DNA of 64,000 nt from CAZJLP01 sp964546955 (GTDB taxonomy: Bacteria; Verrucomicrobiota; Verrucomicrobiia; Opitutales; Opitutaceae): positions 19,699-83,698 of the forward strand of contig CAZJLP010000017.1 in the NCBI GenBank assembly GCA_964546955.1, written 5' to 3'. The notes beneath the pieces were generated by a model, which did no database searches, was not told the DNA's origin, and saw only the letters and a program-made list of their open reading frames with translations. Positions 60,271-64,000 of the stretch are shown one piece after another. Made by a program: the position numbers and the translations under genes. Each line of letters opens with the position of its first letter. The first letter of the stretch is position 1.

Positions 60271-60356
60271 AGGAGGTTACGCCGAAACACGGACTCGTGG
60301 CACGATACGAGTTAGTAGGTGACTCGTCATTTCAACCACAACCGGAACCTGTACAC

Positions 60357-61124
60357 ATGACTCACGCCAACTCCACTAACGTTGCCCCGAGCCAACAAGA
60401 CAGCGTCGTTCCGAAGTACCCCGTCGATGCGAGCGAGTCCACTAGCGATTCCGCCCGCGAGGCTGCTTACGACGCCCTTTTGATCCAACGCTTCAACCGC
60501 GGCGACGAATCTGCATTCGTCGAGATCATGCAACGCTATCACGGCAAGATCTTCGGACTTGCGCACAATCTGCTCCGCAACAGCGCGGATGCCGAGGAAA
60601 TCGCGCAGGATACCTTCATTCGCGCCCACCGCGGGCTCGCAAACTTCCGCGGCGACTCCTCCCTCGCAACCTGGCTGTATCGAATCGCGCTGAACCTTTC
60701 GCGCAATCGGTATTGGTATTTCTTCCGCCGCCGCCGGCAGGACTCCGTTTCCCTGGAGCGTCCTCTCAGCGACGAATCGGATGCCACCTTCGCGGACTTC
60801 ATCGCCGCGGAGGCCCAGAATCCGGTCCAGGAGACCGTCACCCAGGAGTTCACCGACCTGATCGCCGCTTGTATGGAAAAACTGGATGCACGTCACCGCG
60901 AGATCCTCACGATGCGCAACATCCTTAACCTCCCCTACGAAGAGATCGCCCGCGCGCTCCGCATCAACGTAGGCACGGTTAAGAGCCGTATCGCCCGCGC
61001 CCGCGAGAACCTGCGCAAGCTGCTCGCCGAAGCGGCGCCGGAATTCACGCCGGATTCGGGTCCCAACGACTTCTTCGTCAACGCTCGCACCGCCTATGGG
61101 TGCCACGCGATCGCCTACGCGTAA
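60357..61124 (+). CDS. RNA polymerase sigma factor, ECF/sigma-70 family
   Basis: The 255-residue protein has a Ser/Thr-rich start (1-35), region 2 at about 42-115 (DESAFVEIMQRYHGKIFGLA, NSADAEEIAQDTFIRAHRGL, STLATWLYRIALNLSRNRYW-type), a linker, and region 4 at about 170-230 (MEKLDARHREILTMRNILNL, PYEEIARALRINVGTVKSRI, ARARENLRKLL). Regions 3 and 1.1 are missing, so it is ECF-like (RpoE-type). No anti-sigma gene follows; recQ comes next. A C-terminal tail (about 230-255, FTPDSGPNDFFVNARTAYGC) might be regulatory. Start choice: ATG 60357 over GTG 60297. Confidence 0.92.
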   Translation: MTHANSTNVAPSQQDSVVPKYPVDASESTSDSAREAAYDALLIQRFNRGDESAFVEIMQRYHGKIFGLAHNLLRNSADAEEIAQDTFIRAHRGLANFRGDSSLATWLYRIALNLSRNRYWYFFRRRRQDSVSLERPLSDESDATFADFIAAEAQNPVQETVTQEFTDLIAACMEKLDARHREILTMRNILNLPYEEIARALRINVGTVKSRIARARENLRKLLAEAAPEFTPDSGPNDFFVNARTAYGCHAIAYA

Positions 61125-61163
61125 GACGTCACAATCTGGTGTAATCACTTGCACCACCCAACG

Positions 61164-61191
61164 CGAAAGCCGGGCTGCCGCCCGGCTTTCG
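61164..61191 (+). terminator. Hairpin downstream of sigma factor
   Basis: CGAAAGCCGGGC and GCCCGGCTTTCG are perfect 12-bp arms with a TGCC loop. The following GTCGTTT is a weak T-tract, so termination is probable, not certain. Confidence 0.65.
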
Positions 61192-61273
61192 TCGTTTCGG
61201 CGGAGCCAATAAATTTTTTCCTCTTCTCAGTTGTGCCCGCGCCCGCGACTTCCAAAGTCGCGTCAACACACGC

Positions 61274-63106
61274 GTGGTCACCGACGATCTCCATTTCACC
61301 CTAAAAACCACGTTCGGCTACGACGTATTTCGGCAGCACCAACGTGAGATCATCGACGCCTCTCTCGCTGGACGAGACGTCTTCGCCTTGCTGCCGACAG
61401 GAGGGGGCAAGTCCCTCTGCTTCCAGCTGCCCGCCCTGATTCGACCGGGCCTGACGGTGGTCGTGTCGCCGCTGATCGCTCTGATGAAGGATCAAGTGGA
61501 TCAATTGCAGGCGGCGGGCGTGGCCGCGACGTACCTGAATTCGACCCTGGAAGCCGACGAGGCCCGCTCCCGCCTGCGCGGGCTGCACCGGGGCGAGTGG
61601 CGTCTTCTCTACGTCGCGCCCGAACGACTCATGTTGGACGGCTGGCAGGAAAATCTCAAGAGCTGGAACGTCGCCGCGCTCGCGATCGACGAAGCTCATT
61701 GCGTGTCGGAATGGGGGCATGATTTCCGCCCCGAGTACCGTCAGCTGGCGAAACTCCGCGAGATGCTGCCCGAAGTGCCGGTCATGGCGCTGACGGCCAC
61801 CGCCACGGAACGCGTGCGCACCGATGTCATCCAGCACCTGAAACTACGCGACCCGGCGATCTTTGTCGCCAGTTTCAACCGCCCCAATCTCACGTACCGA
61901 GTTGCGCCGAAAGACGAGCCGCTGAAGCAGATCGTCGACTTCGTGAAGAAGCGGGAAGACGAGAGCGGCATTGTGTACTGCGCCACCCGGGCAACCACGG
62001 AACGCGTGGCCGAAGCGCTTTCCTCCCGCGGGTATTCGGCTCGTCCGTATCACGCCGGCCTCGACCCCTCCGAACGAAGTCGGAATCAGGAGCTTTTTCT
62101 GCGGGACGACGTGCGCATCATGTGCGCGACCATCGCGTTCGGCATGGGCATTAACAAGCCCAACGTCCGGTGGATCATCCACTACGACCTGCCAAAAAAC
62201 ATCGAAGGCTACTACCAGGAAACCGGGCGGGCCGGCCGGGACGGGTTGCCGAGCGATTGCCTGCTTCTCTTCAGCGCGGGGGACGCGGCAAAACAAACCC
62301 ACTTCATCGAGGAAATGACCAGCGACCACGAACGCCAGGTCGCTCGAGCGCAGCTTCGGCAGATGCTGCACTATGCCGAACACGGCGGGTGCCGCCGCGG
62401 CGAGTTGTTGGGTTACTTCGGCGAGGACTTCGCGGTCGACACCTGCGGGGCTTGCGACAACTGCCTTGAACCGCGGGAAACCTACGACGGCACGGTTCTC
62501 GCGCAAAAATTCCTTTCCTGCGTGTTTCGAATCCGGCAAGGGAGCCGCTTCGGGGTCGGCGCGAACCACGTGATCGAGGTCCTGACCGGCGCCGACACCG
62601 AAAAAATTCGACGCTGGGGCCATACTCAACTGAGCACGTACGGCATCGGCAAGGAGCTGACGCGGCCGCAATGGTCGGCCGTCGCGCGCGAGTTGATGCG
62701 GCTCGGCTATGTGGCCCAGGCCGAAGGCGAATTTCCCACCCTCGAACTCACGGAAGAAGGCATGGCGGTATTGCGGTCGCGACAGCCGATCACCTTGACG
62801 AAGCCGATGCTCACGCCCAAGGCGAAACGCGTCGCCGTTCGCCGCGAAGGGGACATCGCGTGCGACGAAATCCTTTTCTCCCGGTTGCGCGAGGTCCGGA
62901 AAAAACTGGCAGACGAAAAGCGCGTTCCCGCCTATGTCATTTTCGGCGACATGACGCTCCGCCAAATGGCCCGCGATTACCCCACCAGCCTCGAGCGCAT
63001 GGAGGGCATCTTCGGCCTGGGTGAGAAAAAGCGCGCCGAATTTGGCTCGCTCTTCGCCGCGGAAATCGCCCGGTTCCTGGAAACGAATCCTCGAATGAGT
63101 TTTTAA
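61274..63106 (+). CDS. recQ: ATP-dependent DNA helicase RecQ
   Basis: The 610-residue 3'-5' helicase carries QHQREIIDASLAGRDVFALL, Walker A LLPTGGGKSLCFQLP, DEAHCVSEWGHDFRPEY, TATATERVRTD, motif V GMGINKPNVRWIIHYD and motif VI YYQETGRAGRDG. The RQC zinc site has CDNC with GGCRR upstream, followed by a winged helix, and an HRDC domain (about 530-600, EILFSRLREVRKKLADEKRV) ends the protein. It acts in recombination and fork repair. The start is a GTG (VTDDLHFTL), the only one that fits the N-terminus. Monocistronic. Confidence 0.96.
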   Translation: MVTDDLHFTLKTTFGYDVFRQHQREIIDASLAGRDVFALLPTGGGKSLCFQLPALIRPGLTVVVSPLIALMKDQVDQLQAAGVAATYLNSTLEADEARSRLRGLHRGEWRLLYVAPERLMLDGWQENLKSWNVAALAIDEAHCVSEWGHDFRPEYRQLAKLREMLPEVPVMALTATATERVRTDVIQHLKLRDPAIFVASFNRPNLTYRVAPKDEPLKQIVDFVKKREDESGIVYCATRATTERVAEALSSRGYSARPYHAGLDPSERSRNQELFLRDDVRIMCATIAFGMGINKPNVRWIIHYDLPKNIEGYYQETGRAGRDGLPSDCLLLFSAGDAAKQTHFIEEMTSDHERQVARAQLRQMLHYAEHGGCRRGELLGYFGEDFAVDTCGACDNCLEPRETYDGTVLAQKFLSCVFRIRQGSRFGVGANHVIEVLTGADTEKIRRWGHTQLSTYGIGKELTRPQWSAVARELMRLGYVAQAEGEFPTLELTEEGMAVLRSRQPITLTKPMLTPKAKRVAVRREGDIACDEILFSRLREVRKKLADEKRVPAYVIFGDMTLRQMARDYPTSLERMEGIFGLGEKKRAEFGSLFAAEIARFLETNPRMSF

Positions 63107-63201
63107 GGAGCGGTTTGAAGCAGCGTGGAACCTATTCAGGTGACCGGCGGCTCGGGACAGGGCCCGTTGTCCCCAACGGCCGCTTGGCTTCACGCAATGT
63201 T

Positions 63202-63283
63202 GTCATCCTCGAGCGCAGCGAAGGATCCGCTTGGACTCCATCAGCTGTGTCGAACTGAATCCTTCGCTGCGCTCGAGGATGAC
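63202..63283. repeat. Inverted repeat with 25-bp perfect arms
   Basis: GTCATCCTCGAGCGCAGCGA then AGGAT, and its exact reverse complement, flank a 32-nt spacer. The arm resembles a widespread intergenic repeat in many bacterial phyla. It lies downstream of recQ and could end transcription from both sides. Confidence 0.85.
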
Positions 63284-63372
63284 CGATACAGGCAAGCAGA
63301 AGCGAACATCCGCCGAGCCGTTGGAGACAAGGGCCCCCTACCCTCGGCTCCGGCGAATGAACGCTCCTCCGC

Positions 63373-64000
63373 TCACCAGCGCCACTCGGCGCTCATAAAC
63401 ACCCCGAGCCCCAGCTGCGGATACCCGTGAACCTCCTCGTAATCTTCATCGAGCACGTTCTCCACGCGCGTCTTCACCGCGAGGCGCGGATTGACCTGCC
63501 AGGCGCCATAGAGCCGGGCGACGACGTAGTCTTCGCCATCGATGGTCCGGAACAGACTTGCGTGAACATCCTCGCGCTGCGACGCAAAGCGGGCGCCTGC
63601 CCCCGCCGTGAACCCGCGGCCGAAGTCGTGCCAAAGATCCACGCTGCCCGCGTGGCGGGGCCTGCGCAACAGCCGGATGTTCTGCGTCAGGTTTTCCGCC
63701 TCGAGGTACGTGTAGCCGAGACGCAGCTCATACGCGGGGAGAAACGACCACTTGGAGGAAACTTCCAGTCCGCGCGTGCGCGCGCGCTCGACGTTCGCGG
63801 TGGTGCTGGGAGATACCCCGAAGTTGAAGACGATCAAGTCGCGGAAATCGGTCTGAAACCACGTGACGGAAATCGAACCTTTCTTCTCCGCGAAGTAGTA
63901 GTCCAGCCCCGCATCCCAACCCTTGGCCTTCTCCGGGCGCAATGCACGATTCCCTCGGTAGAACGCGCTCTCTCCGTACAAATCCAGAAAACTCGGGGAA
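63373..64000 (-). CDS. TonB-dependent receptor, C-terminal part (BtuB-like)
   Basis: Only the last 209 or so residues are visible; the gene begins beyond the right edge. The segment has PSFLDLYGESAFYRGNRALR, then PEKAKGWDAGLDYYFAEKKG, TWFQTDFRDLIVFNF, NVERARTRGLEVSSKW, YELRLGYTYLEAENLTQNIR, LLRRPRHAGSVDLW and NVLDEDYEEVHGYPQLG. This is the beta-barrel end of an outer-membrane receptor. The NPxLxPEK-type strand, ARTRGLE and LLRRPRH are typical of BtuB-like receptors for cobalamin, but other ligands are possible. It ends SAEWRW rather than the usual Phe. Confidence 0.9.
   Translation of the reverse strand, partial: SPSFLDLYGESAFYRGNRALRPEKAKGWDAGLDYYFAEKKGSISVTWFQTDFRDLIVFNFGVSPSTTANVERARTRGLEVSSKWSFLPAYELRLGYTYLEAENLTQNIRLLRRPRHAGSVDLWHDFGRGFTAGAGARFASQREDVHASLFRTIDGEDYVVARLYGAWQVNPRLAVKTRVENVLDEDYEEVHGYPQLGLGVFMSAEWRW

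Larger units (their letters stand above)
60051..60356. other. Intergenic leader of sigma factor gene
   Basis: This 306-bp gap contains the terminator at 60074-60103, a 15-nt palindrome at 60174-60188, a hairpin at 60230-60270 followed by AGGAGG, and a small inverted repeat at 60293-60312. A GTG at 60297 could add 20 codons to the sigma factor. Confidence 0.6.

Noticed and set aside
61844..63193. 449-codon leftward frame across recQ
   Set aside because: Antisense to the RecQ helicase gene; no family signature, and it spans the recQ stop into a repeat.
1..64000. CRISPR arrays, insertion sequences, prophage or integrase genes
   Set aside because: No regularly spaced direct repeats with unique spacers and no transposase, integrase or phage structural protein were found in any frame.

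Overview
The window is a GC-rich stretch of bacterial chromosome of housekeeping type, without rRNA, CRISPR array, prophage or insertion sequence. The gene content points to the phylum Verrucomicrobiota, probably an Opitutaceae-like member. The clues are a sulfatase-fold protein, two DUF1080 proteins, a Gld-like ABC operon with a DUF4340 protein and an AsmA-like protein, a coiled-coil protein opening with the membrane segment MNKTLLLIICDFLLL, a DUF6580-like membrane protein and Gram-negative envelope genes (kdsA, a TonB-dependent receptor). This assignment rests on family knowledge; no 16S gene is present.

Layout. 1-5675 (leftward): pdxJ, acpS, a membrane-anchored unknown, the NAD(P)HX repair enzyme, dprA and an S9-type peptidase cut by the window edge. 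5975-10853 (rightward): two GT2 glycosyltransferases, a membrane protein, tRNA-Leu(CAA), rsmE and an orphan sugar-binding protein. 10969-12549 (leftward): an unusual fusion of a lipoyl domain, an E3-binding domain and a ketoacyl-ACP synthase III. 12972-16885: a secreted unknown, then leftward pyrG-kdsA with a tiny two-helix membrane gene upstream. 16976-24729 (rightward): a DUF6941-like protein, a PfkB kinase, an ABC-2 exporter pair, proA and two tandem secreted paralogues. 25397-28296: a cofactor cluster (nadC, birA, coaX). 28488-36707: a five-gene ABC/GldG/DUF4340/AsmA-like operon. 36897-47000: two large hybrid histidine kinases around a degenerate sulfatase, two convergent DUF1080 proteins and a small membrane protein. 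47342-50466: a two-gene membrane/coiled-coil operon. 50532-55297: def with an overlapping oxidoreductase, a PduO-type adenosyltransferase with a DUF6580-like protein, and phoH. 55805-58729: four signalling genes (two stand-alone receivers, divergent from a HisKA_3 kinase and its LuxR-type regulator). 58803-64000: two unknowns, an ECF-like sigma factor, recQ and the C-terminal part of a BtuB-like receptor.

The most unusual protein is the lipoyl/E3-binding/KASIII fusion. It looks like a dehydrogenase E2 component whose acyltransferase domain has been replaced by a FabH domain with an intact Cys-His-Asn triad, which suggests direct feeding of acyl groups from a 2-oxoacid dehydrogenase into fatty-acid initiation. 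The other signal is in the gaps between genes. At least five copies of a roughly 90-bp element with a hairpin at each end, a second family built on a TCGACAGGCT palindrome, and islands of shuffled heptamer-like words fill most of the longer non-coding stretches.

Many genes lack a clear Shine-Dalgarno sequence, so several start codons are choices based on homology, codon use or overlap with the preceding stop. These are flagged in the entries.
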